From Coriaria nepalensis (lineage: Eukaryota; Streptophyta; Magnoliopsida; Cucurbitales; Coriariaceae), in NCBI GenBank assembly GCA_027186245.1, contig CP114493.1, positions 2,425,501 through 2,489,500 of the forward strand: a stretch of DNA of 64,000 bases. The letters run 5' to 3'. A program made the position numbers and the translations under genes. The first letter of the stretch is position 1. Every line of letters starts with the position of its first letter. The notes under the pieces are model-generated. The model did not search any database. It worked only from the letters and a program-made list of their open reading frames with translations, and was not told the DNA's origin. This document shows, piece by piece, positions 1 to 13,478 of the stretch.

Positions 1-1122
<1,122 letters not shown>

Positions 1123-1330
1123 GTTTGTTTATGAGCTTGGAGATATTTCTCAGAAGAAGCTCGAATATTCTCGCAAAAGCGGCTTTAATATGTAGAGGGT
1201 TAAATGGCTTTCAAAACCCTATCAAATCCCGTTTCTTGGCTCTTGGAACCCGGATCTGCGATATGGGTTCTAAGGACCCGGATTCCGGATCCGAGAGAGT
1301 AAATCTTAGGCCCCAAAAATTTAGAACTCA
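1123..1330 (-). promoter_or_regulatory. RPS4 5' leader and promoter with telo-box
   Basis: Sequence to the right of the RPS4 start. An AAACCCTA telo-box lies at 1214-1221 in plus-strand orientation. Telo-boxes are established elements of plant ribosomal protein promoters. No clear TATA box was identified. The transcription start is not determinable here. Confidence 0.6.
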
Positions 1331-1359
1331 ATTGATAACATATTTTAAATTTTAGTTTC

Positions 1360-2639
1360 TTAAAAATATTTTAGATAATAATTATAAAAAATTATTTTTT
1401 TAGTTAAAAAAAATGAAATTTATTTTTTTAGTTAAAAAAAATGAAAATTATTTTTTTTTCTAGTATTAATTTTTTGTTTTTAAATTTTTTTTTAAAAAAT
1501 AAATAAAAAATAATTACTAAATATAATTAACAATTAAAAAAAATTAATTTTTATATTTTAAACGCGTTGCCCTAAGACATCAACATAAATGAGTTTTGAT
1601 TTGTCACTTGTCATACGGTAGTTTTCATGTGTTATTAAAATCAGTTTTCATAAAAAAAAAAAAAATGAAATTTGATGTTTCTAGAGAAAAATGAGCTTTG
1701 ATTTTTGTCTCTATTTACTACTGGGTTTATATGCTTATTTTTATTGATTTTGGTGGGACCTTATTTTTATTAATTGTGTTGGATGATTTTAAGAAATAGA
1801 TGTAACATAAGAAAAATATTTAAAATTTTATTTAAATAATCTCTTAATATATATAATTTTTATTCAGATCAATTATATAATAATTATGTTATATATAAAT
1901 TATTATTTATCGATAATACAATAAATACTATTAATATTAAATCAATGTTAGGGAAAAGGAATACATCTCTTTTTGATTACAGAATTCTTCTTATTAAGAT
2001 GGGGAGGAGCCTACGTATTCGCTTTCTAATCATTATCCACATGATTCGTTTCACACGGCTACATTTTTACTTCAAATCTTAATACATGAGATAATAACTA
2101 CTCTTTTCTCTCTTTGATTTTCAGCCAAGAGCTTGTGTGAAGACTTTTTATTTCAGCCACTATATGTCTTGTATTTATAAGGAAAAGTTATGCCATAATT
2201 TTCTTTCTTATGGTCGGCCACTCATGGGTTATTTAATCAACTATTTGACCAATTTTGACCATGAAAATTTAATTAATAATGCGGCTCATTAATTATTTAA
2301 TATTCAATTATTAATTATGAACCTTTGAGATCATTTTATAATTAAATAAAAGTTCATATGTAACTTATTAATTTTCAATTAATTCAATATCATATTTAGT
2401 TGTGGCAGTAAAGCTGCATGATATTAATTTAAAAAATTAATAATTATCATTTTATCATTATAGTCAAACTATAAGTCAAATTACTATTTGACCTCTAAAA
2501 TGGTTTTGGTCCATTTTTCCTTTTTTTCTCCGATGAAACTTTAACTGTGTTACTCCGAACTTTATATCTATATCACGCCGACAATAGGATTTGATAAATA
2601 CCTTTATGAGAAATCAATGATTTAACGTTACATATGAAA
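1360..2639. other. AT-rich intergenic spacer, no gene seen
   Basis: Long A/T runs between 1360 and 1560 and no coding potential. From about 2000 to 2600 the text has a pyrimidine-rich stretch, then AT-rich sequence with the phrase agctgcatgatatt. A similar phrase (tagtgctgcatgg, tagtgctacatga) occurs near 9860-10010, so both may be decayed copies of one LTR family. This is inference; no LTR ends were found. Confidence 0.5.
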
Positions 2640-3345
2640 ATGTTAAGTTTTAAGATTGAAGATGCAACATGTAAGACTGAGGAATTTAGATGAAAGGTAT
2701 AATGTTTAAAGTCAAAGATGAAAGATCTAAAACATAGAGTTTAATAGAAAGGAGTAAGCTTTAATGTTGAAGATAAAAGATGTAAGACTTAGAGTTTTAG
2801 ACAAAAGGTTGAAGACTTAGAGTTTTAGACGAAAGGTTGAAGCCTTAAGGTCGAAGCTGAAACATGTAAAACTTAAAGTTTCAGAGAAAATGTTAAGCTT
2901 AAAGGTCGAAGATCCAAGATCTAAGACTTAGGGTTTAATAGAAAGATTTAAGATTTAATGTCAAAGATGAAATATGTAAGATTTAGGGTTTCAAATGAAA
3001 TATTATGGCTTTAAGGTCAATGATGAAAGACGTAAGACTTAATGTTTAATAGAAATGTTTGGGCATTATGGTTGAAGATAAAAGATCTAAGATTCAGGAT
3101 TTCAGATGAAATATTTAAGATTTAAGGTCGAAGATGAAAGGTGTAAGATTTGGGGTTGTTCAAGCTTTAACGTCAAAGATGAAACATGTAAGACTTAGTA
3201 TTTCAAATGAAAGGTTAAAGCTTTAGGGTTGAAAATGAAAGACGTAAGCTTTAAGGTTAAAGATGAAAGATATAAAATTTAGAGTTTCAGAGAAAATGTT
3301 CAAACTCTAAGGTTGAACATGAAAGATCTAAAATTTTAGTCCAAA
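2640..3345. repeat. Degenerate ~60-bp tandem array
   Basis: Eleven or so imperfect copies of a unit of about 57-62 bp. The core reads approximately gaagatgaaagatgtaag, followed by acttagagtttcag, then a gaaaggttaaagctttaaggtc-like part. Copies differ by many substitutions and small indels, so the array is old. All units read in one direction and none forms a long ORF. The vocabulary (gtcgaa-gatgaaag) resembles that of the ~82-bp array at 62961-63545, but the units are not the same. Confidence 0.75.
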
Positions 3346-3955
3346 TTTAGATAGGTGGGTCCAATGACATAAATTTCAATCCAAAACATACATAAAATGT
3401 TAATTTTTATAGAATTTTAATATCTATGTAGTTTACTTTAGATAAAATTTTAACATTTTCGGTCATTGATTCTTGTGTCAACTTAGGTCATTTATTGGCA
3501 TTCATGACTTCTTCCGACGAATTATCATTTGGCTTCATTTTTAACTCCTTACAACTCTAATTTTTAGTTTGAACCATGACTTTGATTTTGGTATGAAGAA
3601 GATGATTTGATGAAAAAAAGATGAAGCGATGAATGTTGCCCAAGTGATAAAGCCATTGGAGATGATCGTGGGTTGTATCTGTGCGAAAATGAAAGGACTA
3701 TGAGGGGTTTTTTTTCTCTTTTTTTCTTTTTTCTCTTTTCTTTTTTCTTTCTTATTTAATTGGAGGAGTACTGAAGTAAACAAAAATAAAAAATAAAAGC
3801 CATTTGAGCAAGATGTTATGTTGGGTCTAAGTTATAAAATAAAATTATAATAGGGTCAATTTTATAATTATTCTCTTTTATGTTAATAATACACATGTGC
3901 CCTTGACAAACTGGCCTTATGCTCACAGAATGTCAAGTGATACACGAAGGAACGT

Positions 3956-3992
<37 letters not shown>

Positions 3993-4281
3993 AGTTGGGA
4001 ATATCCCAGTTGGACATATTTCTTGCCTTAAGAAATGAAAATATAAAAATTATAACCACAAATATTAAATGCATTACGTTTCGATCCAGATCAATTACTG
4101 ATTTACTTCCTCAGTTACCCATCACTAAGTCCTTTCGTATTTGCCCATTTTAATGATACCATTTTCACACTTCTAATTCATTAAAATAATAATAATAATA
4201 ATAATAATAATTAATAATTAATTAATTATTAGAAATATATACCCACAACACGAAAAAATAGTTTTCACCAGTCCTAGGTAC
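3346..4281. other. Spacer upstream of the GT14 gene with microsatellites
   Basis: No gene recognised. Contains a pyrimidine-rich stretch near 3710-3760, an (AAAT)n tract of about eight units at 3960-3993 and an (AAT)n tract at about 4184-4210. Confidence 0.5.
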
Positions 4282-4369
4282 AGCCATATATATGCCTATA
4301 AAACCTTTCAGAAAGTCTTTACATATTACACTAATCTTCTTTCATTACCTAGGACAGAACTATTCGAAG

Positions 4370-4400
<31 letters not shown>

Positions 4401-4494
4401 ATTCCAATAAAAAGGCCAGCAAGACGAAAAGATTTATTGATACTACTAACCAGGACCCTCGCTTACGCCTAACAATCCGGTAAGGGAAAAAAAC
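4282..4494 (+). promoter_or_regulatory. Promoter and 5' leader of the GT14 gene
   Basis: A TATAAAA box sits at 4297-4303, about 190 bp before the start codon. The predicted leader carries a (CT)n tract at about 4370-4397; CT tracts are frequent in plant 5' leaders. The purine-rich context aaaaaac directly before ATG at 4495 suits a plant start codon. Confidence 0.6.
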
Positions 4495-6874
4495 ATGAAG
4501 CAACAACAACAACAAGAACAACAAAAACAAGAACAACAAAAACGTTCTAGAACATCATCGAATCATTACAACTCCAATCACTTCAATGGCGGCCAAATGA
4601 TCGTAATGTCTCCAAACAACCTTATTTCCCACATTCTCCTCTTTGGATCAGGTTTAGCCCTTGGCCTCACTCTAAGCTTCTACCTCAAAGACTTCTCCAT
4701 CAACTTCTTCCAACTCATCAACCCATTACCCACCACCACCGCTCCGGCGCCACTTTCTCCACCACATCTGCTGCCGCCTTTTAACAGACAGCCTAGGGTG
4801 GGGCTGAAAGATTTCTTGGCGGCACCGTCGAAAGCAATGCACGATATGAAGGAGGAGGAGTTGTTATGGAGAGCTTCAATGGTTCCGAGGATTCCGAAAC
4901 TACCGTTCAAGCAAACGCCGAAAGTAGCGTTCATGTTTTTGGTGAAAGGCGATATCTTGTTAGCTCCGTTATGGGAATTGTTCTTTAATGGAGTTGACCG
5001 GAAGCTTTATTCCATTTACGTTCATTCTGATCCTTCTTATAATGGTTCGGAGCCGGATTCAACGTCAGTTTTTTATGGCCGTCGGATCCCCAGTAAGGTC
5101 AGTATAATAGATATATATATATATATATGTTGTCAATATATACATCTATATATATACAGTATAATCCATATTTTCTTTGTCCAGTTAATAAGTTGCTTGT
5201 ATTTTTCTATCTTACCAAACGAGCAGCGTATAAAACATGAAAATCGGGTACGTAGTCCAAGTGATCATTTATTTACCTAACATTTTGAACAAAAAGTAAG
5301 AATAAAATGAAATGAAAATCTGGCTTTCCAAAAAGTGTATATATCTATATATATCTATATATGTACAGTAATTAGATTAATGTGTTAAGTAAAATTTAAA
5401 ATTGTAGATCTAAGTCTGAACATAATTTAGTATAAAATTACATAACGAAAGAATGAATTAATTTGACTAATTATGACAGTTAGATTGCTAATTTTTAATG
5501 TGGTCTGTAACGTATAAGCTAAGCCCTATTAATTTCGATAATGTTTTAAAAGCTAGAACTGACTATTTGACATTTATCAATCGTAACCGACAGTTTGACA
5601 TTTTCTTTTTTATTTATTTATTTAAAAAAAAAGTATAATTAAATGACATAAAACATAGAGAAGAGGTTGTCTAGAAACTGAGCTTCAAATAAGTGATGAA
5701 TTAATTCATAATGGGTAGAGTTTATGCTAAGGATTTCTTGCATTAGCATCCCATCTTCATTAATGAACCTACATGGTTCATAATATTTTTCTATATATCT
5801 GGTTTTGTAATAAAAAGTTAATGATATGATGTGATCTCTATAAGCTTAATGTATTTGAAGAAACTAAAAAGAAAAAGTTTATAGCCTAAAATTCACTTTC
5901 TACATTCCTTGTCTAACTTTCTACATTCTTTTCTTCATTTCTTCAAGCCATCTCTCATGTGGAAAAGAACTGCATTGAAAGACAAGAATCTTAAAGCTTT
6001 CTTTTCTCATTATTTTCTTTTAGTTGCTGAGAAGGGAAGCAAAAATTTTACTAGAAAAGTAAAGCATTTCCGTATGCTCAAGTAAAGGAAACAGGATTTA
6101 ACATCAAAACCTGCCATTCCGACGATCGAAAAGGCATTTTATATAGAAGTTTTGTAGTTAATGAAATGATAAAGAATAATTCTACTTTCTAATTAATTTA
6201 GTCAACAAGTTAAACTTCAAATATTGCAGGTGGTGGAATGGGGACAGCCGAACCTGGTGGCAGCTGAGCGTCGCCTTCTAGCTAACGCCCTGCTAGATTT
6301 CTCCAACCAAAGATTTGTTCTTCTCTCTGAAGCATGCATTCCTTTATTCAATTTCTCAACCATTTACAATTATCTAATGAAGTCAACTCAAACATTTGTG
6401 GAGGCCTATGATTTACCCGGTCCGGTAGGCCAAGGCAGATATAACAATAAGATGAGGCCAGTAATTACGCTTAATCAATGGAGAAAGGGCTCACAGTGGT
6501 TCCAAATGGACCGTAGGCTTGCCATTGAAGTTGTCTCAGACCAGAAATATTTTCCCATGTTTGAGAAATATTGTAAGCCTTCTTGTTATGCGGATGAGCA
6601 CTACTTGCCCACAATGGTTAGTATCAAATTTGGGAAGTGGAATTCGAACAGGACGTTGACTTGGGTTGATTGGTCAAAGGGAGGGCCCCACCCTACGAGA
6701 TTTATGAGGGGAGATGTGACCGTTGACATGTTGCAGAGATTGAGGAATAATGGTAGTGATTGTGAGTATAATGGGAAGAGGACAAGTGTTTGTTATTTAT
6801 TTGCGAGGAAGTTCATGTCTCATGGTTTGAATAGATTATTGGCGTTTGCTCCAAAGGTCATGAAGTTCAATTAA
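4495..6874 (+). CDS. GT14-family (DUF266, core-2/I-branching, BC10-like) glycosyltransferase
   Basis: Two exons, 4495-5097 and 6230-6874, flank a 1,132-bp intron (GTCAGT...TTGCAG, phase 0) and encode 415 residues. The N-terminus is a Gln/Lys-rich tail (about residues 2-18), then a single hydrophobic segment near residues 42-65 that fits a type II signal anchor. A proline-rich stem follows, then the catalytic domain beginning around [20 protein letters not shown]. Family landmarks are all present: [101 protein letters not shown] and a C-terminal FARKF...APKVMKFN. Plant members are Golgi proteins linked in rice (BC10) to wall and arabinogalactan glycosylation; substrate cannot be assigned here. 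The length is normal and no break is seen. Confidence 0.95.
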
Positions 6875-8284
6875 TAGCATTTTCGGTCTAATGGCAGATA
6901 AATATGGCCGTTTCGATACGCAACTCTACACATGAGTACACATGTATTCCTGTTAAATAATTTTTTATATTATTCTTTTTGATCGATTTATTGGTAAGAA
7001 TACTTTAGTGTATTCAAGTTTGGAGTAACAAGCTGTATCTTATGCTTGTTATCATTAGTTCTAATCATTACTTCACCTGGCCGGTTTGTTTTAATATGAT
7101 CACAATCCTAGCTATGATCTTTTTGGTTATCATAGATGATGATCGTTCTTTTAATGATAGTCATGATCGAAGGAGAAGATCCCTACAGAAATTAATAAGT
7201 TTGCATTGATTCATCACGCAACGCCTCCGATTATCCGCCATGACATGGGATCCTATTCCAGTTCCAGCTGACTTACATTCTCTTTATTTTCATCAAGTTG
7301 TCCTCATTCCTAAACCAAAGCTTGGCTGTAGCTGATGATCGATGAGCATATTCTTGACCAACAATTGTCAGATGCAAGCAAGATAGTAAACTCTGAAATA
7401 ATGACTCCTCATATCCAAATTTGGTAAAAACGAGTCATGATGAAATCAACCGACTAACTTTGCTTTTTCGTTCTTAGTCTTCTATCTCCAAGGCAGTGCA
7501 TGACAGATCTGTGAAACCTTGTATTACTAGGAACAGTTGTTCTTTAATCTCTCATATTCTTTTTGCAGATGACACTCCCATTTTTAACATGTAATGGGAG
7601 CCTTTCTAGCATAAGGAAGTTGTTGTGATTTATATTGTATATTTTTTTACCGGGTCTCAAAAAATGCGAATGGAATGCTCAACTATTAGAATTCAGTAAT
7701 CTCTCTTTTGAACCTCCCTATACGTACTAAAAAAGAGTGTCATATGCAACGATCACAAGCATTCAACCAACAATAAACCCTAAATCCTGATATATCCAAA
7801 TTCTTAAGAGAAACTCAACAAAGATTTTCAAACCGGAGAAGAACTACTCCAATGATCACTAAGATCACATAAGAAATCACTGCGGAAGATCAAAAACTAA
7901 GAAACATAATGTAAGAAAACTCTAAATGCCAAAGAAGAGAGAAACATGATATATATATATATATATAAAGTAAACTATATACAGTTATAAGGATAATTAA
8001 GAAGAAATATGCCACTATTTGCTCAGCCCTGGAGCAACGCCAATAGGAATATGGGCCACTTCAAGTAGGCTTCAAAATCAGACACATCATTATCTACTTT
8101 GAATCATAATCACCAGGTATAAGATTCTTTCCTCCTAGGAAGTGAACTCCAATCCAAATTTACCTTCACAACTCCAAGTGATTACTTGACATGTAACAGT
8201 CTTGACAATGTCTAAACTTTAATTACACTAACCACTTTGTTCCCATATCAATCAGATTTTCCTTCTATGGGCACCAAGAGATGC
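6875..8284. other. Intergenic region downstream of the GT14 gene
   Basis: 3' flank of the glycosyltransferase, with no gene recognised. An (AT)n tract lies at about 7950-7968. The stretch 7700-8284 probably belongs to the 3' end of the minus-strand copia relic that follows, because it lies directly downstream of its RNase H end, but LTR boundaries could not be fixed. Confidence 0.45.
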
Positions 8285-8485
8285 ACACCAATAGAAGAAA
8301 CTAGCATCGCACAAAATGAAACTTAATGTCAATATGTTTAATTCGCTCATAATAAACTATATTTTTACTTAGATATATTGCACTATAGATATCAGAGTAT
8401 ATGGTGAAGCATTTATTCAAAAATCCAATCTCCTTAAAAATTTATGTGCCGACAACATGCTCAACATTAGTTGACGACAAAGCAA
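8285..8485 (-). pseudogene. Ty1/copia RNase H C-terminal scrap
   Basis: Read on the minus strand from about 8482 leftwards, one frame gives VALSSTNVEHVVGT, a stop, then an IYSAIYLSKNIVYYERIKHI stretch followed by DIKFHFVR. This is the conserved copia RNase H ending (ALSSTEAEY ... SAIHLSKN ... YHERSKHIDVKYHFVR). At least one stop interrupts it. No reverse transcriptase is recognisable to its right because the hAT-like sequence starts at about 8499, so the element was cut or invaded there. Confidence 0.8.
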
Positions 8486-8498
8486 CCAATGGTTATAA

Positions 8499-9621
8499 CT
8501 AGAGGTGAGAATATGAATAAAGTCGGCTCAAACCCCGTTGGATCAGTCGGTGTATGGCCCCGACTCGAGCGCAATTCGATTCATGTATGTGAAGCTCGGG
8601 CCTAAGCCCAGCCTGGGATCAGGCTATGGGTGGGCTTTGATTTTGAGTTCACGGGCCAGCCCGATTGGACCTCATTTTTTCCCCTTTTTTATTTATTTAT
8701 TAAATTGATAATAAATGGGATCATTTTAGCATGTCAAATTGGCGAGACCTCAGTACAATAGTTTGAAGCCTCATGATCTATTGGCGCAAAGCTTGTGACA
8801 TCATGAAGCCGTTATTATCATATCACATGTGAGACATCATAAAGACTTGATTGTATATATACTTCTCATTTTTAACAAACTTATATATATATATAAGTAC
8901 TTGACATTAGTTTTTAAGGTCCATCCTCGTCAAAAATGGGATGAGCCAAGTAGGGTCAAGTCAACCTATATTACTGCCTCTAGTTGCAACTATGCATTTC
9001 AACTTAGTTTCCATAAAATAGAAATGAGTACTTGACTTCCTCTCCCATTTTACTCCATTCTTTCATTTTTCCTCCTCCCCCATTTTTACCTATAAATACC
9101 CTATATCTCTCCTCCATAATTTTCGTGCTTTCAAACTCTCTCTTTATCTACAATTTTCTCCATTCCCTCTTTTCAATTTTCTCTATTCTCTCATCTCAAT
9201 TCTAAAGTTATCAGATTTCAATTCTAAATCCTTCAATTTTTTATACAAGGTTCAAGCCTTCGATTCCAAATACTCGACTCACAAGTCAAAAAATCAAGGT
9301 TGTTACGTTATTTATTTTAACATTTAACAAATTAAATATCTATTATATGTTTTTCATATTTATTTTCTAGTTTATAATTATGTTTAATATGTAATTCCTT
9401 ATTATCTTATCTTCTAAGTTCTAATATTTATAATTATTTTAATATAGATAATCGATAACTATGATAACACAAGCGACTTCAATTACTACATGAATTTACC
9501 ATATTATGCAATGAGAAATACAATAGAAGATAAGGAGTTTCCAAAATTGCTCGACGACGATGGAGATGAAACATACAATATCAACTATAATAACGATGTC
9601 ATTCCGATTAATATTGACTAA
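8499..9621 (+). mobile_element. Possible hAT-like transposon end with 5' exon remnant
   Basis: The sequence switches abruptly at about 8499 to tagaggtgagaatatga, followed by a G/C-rich stretch of repeated ggcccg/gggcc words (8520-8660). This resembles the terminal and subterminal structure of plant hAT elements. Further in, a TATAAATA at about 9090 precedes a pyrimidine-rich leader. After an intron-like stretch ending in aatatag near 9446, an open frame runs 9451-9621 with acidic, Asn/Tyr-rich sequence (DNYDNTSDFNYYMNLP...). No BED finger or DDE/hATC domain is visible, and no matching inverted end was found on the right. The assignment is tentative. Confidence 0.35.
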
Positions 9622-11130
9622 CACTAATTCCCAATCATATTCCAAATTATTGTCCACTTAAACCCGTTAACTTTTAACGAATAATTTGGGCCTAACTCTA
9701 AAATTCGGCCAGTCTCATTAATACTTTTATGACCAACTGAGTTTTTCTCGAATCATATAAATATATTTTTCGATCATTAATTAATTAACCAATTAAAATA
9801 TTATCTAAATATTTAATTAGTTTCGAGTTAAAGTAATATCACAATATAGATGTGCTTGTAGTGCTACATGATTTAATAAATTAACTAATTTATCATATGC
9901 TCAATAATCTCTTTATTAAAATATTATGATTTAACTATATAAATCATATTTAATCATACATAAATAATTTAATATTGCATTCCAAAATGCTTGTAGTGCT
10001 GCATGGTATGTTCCCTTCCATGAAAATATTGACTAGGTTCATGTAGTCCTTATGTTGGAGGATTTTACAACTCTTTATTATTTTATCTACTTTTTAATCA
10101 TATTAGTTTAGTTAATCCAACTATTTCTATGATTTATTAACTCAAACATCCATATCAAGATTGACTTCTAGCAAAATATTAAGACTACCATGAGATGAGA
10201 AGTAAATCATTTTCCATAAGAACCCATTGTGATCATTACCGTATAATTGGATTCTTTCATCTAATTAATGTCTCGTTCAATTCTAGGGCATAACTTAAGT
10301 GTTAAACTCTAATAGATTGATTAAATGAATCATGATTGACTTTATACAACTTAGACAATTATTTTACTGAAACTTATTTCATACCATATTATTTTGTAAA
10401 GATTCTTTGTCGTTATTGTTGAGCATGGTGCCATGAAAGCATGTGATGAGTATTATTTAAATGAAATTAATAAAAGTGATATTTTTCTATATAATTATTA
10501 TGAATGTATTATTATCGAATAATATGTATAAATATCAAAAAAATTTAAATTCATTTATATGACTATAATCTTGTATTGGTACGAGATGATTAATATTATA
10601 GATAATGAATTAAATTATCCGCAACATATTAAAGTATAAAATCTTTAATTAATGGTTGCTAGTACGGTCCGCTAACATTATGAATGCAAGTTATCTAGAT
10701 CCGGATCACTGATGTATATAGACATTTTAGTGGATGTGCTTTATATAATTGAATTATATAGGACATGACCCGATAAGAATTCATTCTTTATTAAAATATT
10801 GTTTGCTATAAGGAATTAAATTCATATCAATAGATGAATCATATACAGATCAATTTGAATCCTGAGTAGTCATGAACTCTTGTTTATGTCAATTGGATCT
10901 TTTGATTCACTCATTACAGTTTGTTTTAAAATCGGCTAAAAACTTTTGTTTTGGAGATTCATTGGGATAAGTGGCTGAGAACATGATTTATAGATATAAA
11001 ATCCAAACTTACTTCATAGAAGATTGTATATTAGTTTTCTTAAGGGTTAGTTCTGGAATATCAATAAAATTTCCATTTATCTGAGATCTAGGCGTAGAAA
11101 CACTAGCCCCACTCAGTTCATAATGAGAAT
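9622..11130. other. AT-rich repeat-derived DNA
   Basis: No coding sequence. Two copies of a phrase, gcttgtagtgctacatg and gcttgtagtgctgcatgg (about 9850 and 9985), and the style of 10640-11100 suggest decayed LTR-retrotransposon sequence. Element ends were not identified. Confidence 0.4.
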
Positions 11131-11175
11131 ATTTTTTTTTTGTTTTCTCCATTTTATTCTTTTTTCATTATTCAA

Positions 11176-11249
11176 TATTCTGGTGTCCTAGGCGTAGAGG
11201 AACCACACCAATCCATCCCGAACTTGGTGGTTAAACTCTACTGCGGTGA
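11176..11249 (+). pseudogene. rrn5: Plastid 5S rRNA fragment (nuclear plastid DNA insertion)
   Basis: From TATTCTGGTGTCC at 11176 through TTAAACTCTACTGCGGTGA at 11249 the sequence matches, as far as I recall it, the first 74 bases of chloroplast 5S rRNA. That includes the gtagaggaaccacaccaatc and catcccgaacttggtgg blocks. It does not resemble cytosolic or mitochondrial plant 5S rRNA. The plastid gene continues with cgatactgtagggg, but here the text changes to gacaattaaaatgatg, so about 47 bases of the ~121-base RNA are missing. The tttcattattcaatattc just before it may also be plastid spacer. This is a nuclear plastid-derived fragment and not a working rRNA gene. Confidence 0.85.
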
Positions 11250-13436
11250 GACAATTAAAATGATGAACCAAACCAAGTGGCCAATTTTTGGATATCAAAC
11301 GGACCTCCCCAGAAGGTAATATTCAAGTTATAAATTGACCATTCACTAGTAACTTAATGGTACTTAAGGATAAATAGATAATCAGAAGGATAAAACGATA
11401 ATTTTGACCATATCTAATTATGAATTAATTTTTTGGAGGATTGAATACATGTAATGATAATATCGATGGATTGATAGAGATTTCTCAATAAATATGTTCT
11501 ATAATTGCAATAGTGCAATCTCATATTTTTGTTGGAATAATATTAAGATTAATAAATTAGATTTATTAGATTAAAGAGTTTGATTAATAATCTAAATTAT
11601 TGGAGCTTGGAAATATAGGTTCATGATCCTCAGGTCGCTTCTATAAAATATTATATAGGGTAAGAATGATAAAGGTGAAAAATGATTTATTTGCAAGAAA
11701 ATAGTTTTTTGGGACAAATTTATAATTATGAGATAATTAGTGCTAATTAATTAATTATAAGATATATTTAAATGGTGAAATTCGGAATTTATTAATTAAA
11801 TAATAATATATTTGATTTTGCATTGAATATATTATATATAATATTAATTTGATATGTGATATCAATTTAATATTAAGATTAGGTAAGTCAAATTTAGATT
11901 GGTTTGAGAAACTAATTTAAAATTCAAATAAAATATAATTTTGATTTAAAATAGATGAGATTATATTTTAATAAGATTTGAATAGGTTTGGCTAAATCAA
12001 ATATATCATCAAAAAGATGATATGATTTAAAATAAATTAGATTTTATTTTAAATTAAATTTGAAAATATTTGATCATATTAAATATATCATTAAAGAGAT
12101 GATATGATTTAAAATTGATAAAACTCTACTTTAAATTAGATTTGAAAAGATTTAACTATATCAAAGATTTCATCTAATGATCATCTTACTATGATTGAAT
12201 TATCAATTCAATTAATTTAAAAAGTTTAAATTAAATAAAATACCTAATGGAGTCTTATAAATACATCTCATTCTTATTATTTAGTATATAATTTTTTAGT
12301 AGATATTTTTCCGAGAAAAAGAAAAAGAAAACTTTATCATCTCTACGTGTCTATATACGTCATATTATGTTTATGGTCGACTTAGAAGATCGTGAAGTGA
12401 ATATCAACGATCGATTCGTGTGAGACTAAAATATGATATATTCGTATAGATATAAGATTAATTTATATACATATAAATTATCGCAAAAAAGTTTTTTAGA
12501 AAATTTTTGTTATATACTATGACCAATTCAATCACTTATGCTGCAAGGTTTCAAGCCACTTTTCCTACCGCTACAATGTCACAACTCACAATACTTTCTC
12601 TCCTTGATACAAGAGTGACAAATCCATTCTGGATCATCCACCGCCTTTGTATACAAGATGTCATATCCGATGTTCACACATCGTAACGATAAGGTTTTTT
12701 AATTGAGGTCAAGTATGCAATCATATGTATAACACTTTATGATGATTTCAAGTCTGATGATTATAAATATAATAATCATTAAATAAATTTTATTAATATT
12801 TTAAATTATTATCAGTGAGATTCATCTCCTGATCATGTTTAGTATATTAGTCTCAACTAATTAATTACTCATAAATACCAACGACTATAAAAACAATAAA
12901 CTATTTTATACAATAAGAAAATAATTTATGTAATAATCTTACTAAGTTATCAACTTTTATATTTTATAATTCTACGAATATAAATAATTTATATATTAAA
13001 TATTAAACCGCTTAATTTTCATGTGATCACTATCATCATTTTAAATAAACAATTAAAGTTCTTATAATTTATCATGCGATGAAAAAGATACATAACATAC
13101 CATTTATTATTTCAAACCAACTAATAGTGACATAATAAAGTGACCTTCATTTACATAAATAAGATATTTAATTATTAATAATCTTTTAAAAAAGATTATT
13201 TCATATAAATAATACATTGATCGAATCTACAAAATAGTATATTCCTCGAATCTAAACCGGAACATATTACTTTCAATAAGTGCAAGCAAACCTATGTATT
13301 AAATTATAGATACTATATATTATTTTATGGCATAAAGAAATATAAATATTTTCCCTCTCTCTCTCATATTTAATCCCTTCGACTTCTGTTAATGATATCA
13401 CTTTACTTTATTACCGCTCCTTCCTCACCATTTGTA
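11250..13436. other. AT-rich gene-free region, possible LTR remnant
   Basis: No ORF of note. A TGTTGGAATAATATTA start at about 11530 and a stretch at 12350-12500 with LTR-like end texture hint at a solo LTR of roughly 1 kb. No matching CA end or target-site duplication was found, so this is only a suggestion. Confidence 0.35.
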
Positions 13437-13478
13437 TCCCTTCTCCCTTCTCCCTTCTCCCTTCTCCCTTCTCCCTTC
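13437..13478. repeat. (TCCCTTC)6 heptamer microsatellite
   Basis: Six perfect tandem copies of the heptamer TCCCTTC. Confidence 0.95.

Noticed and set aside
4292..4483. 63-codon open frame upstream of the GT14 gene
   Set aside because: It overlaps the TATA box and CT-rich leader, has low-complexity composition and no recognisable protein character.
11530..12500. Second solo LTR starting TGTTGGAATAATATTA
   Set aside because: No CA end or target-site duplication found, so it is mentioned only as a possibility in the region note.
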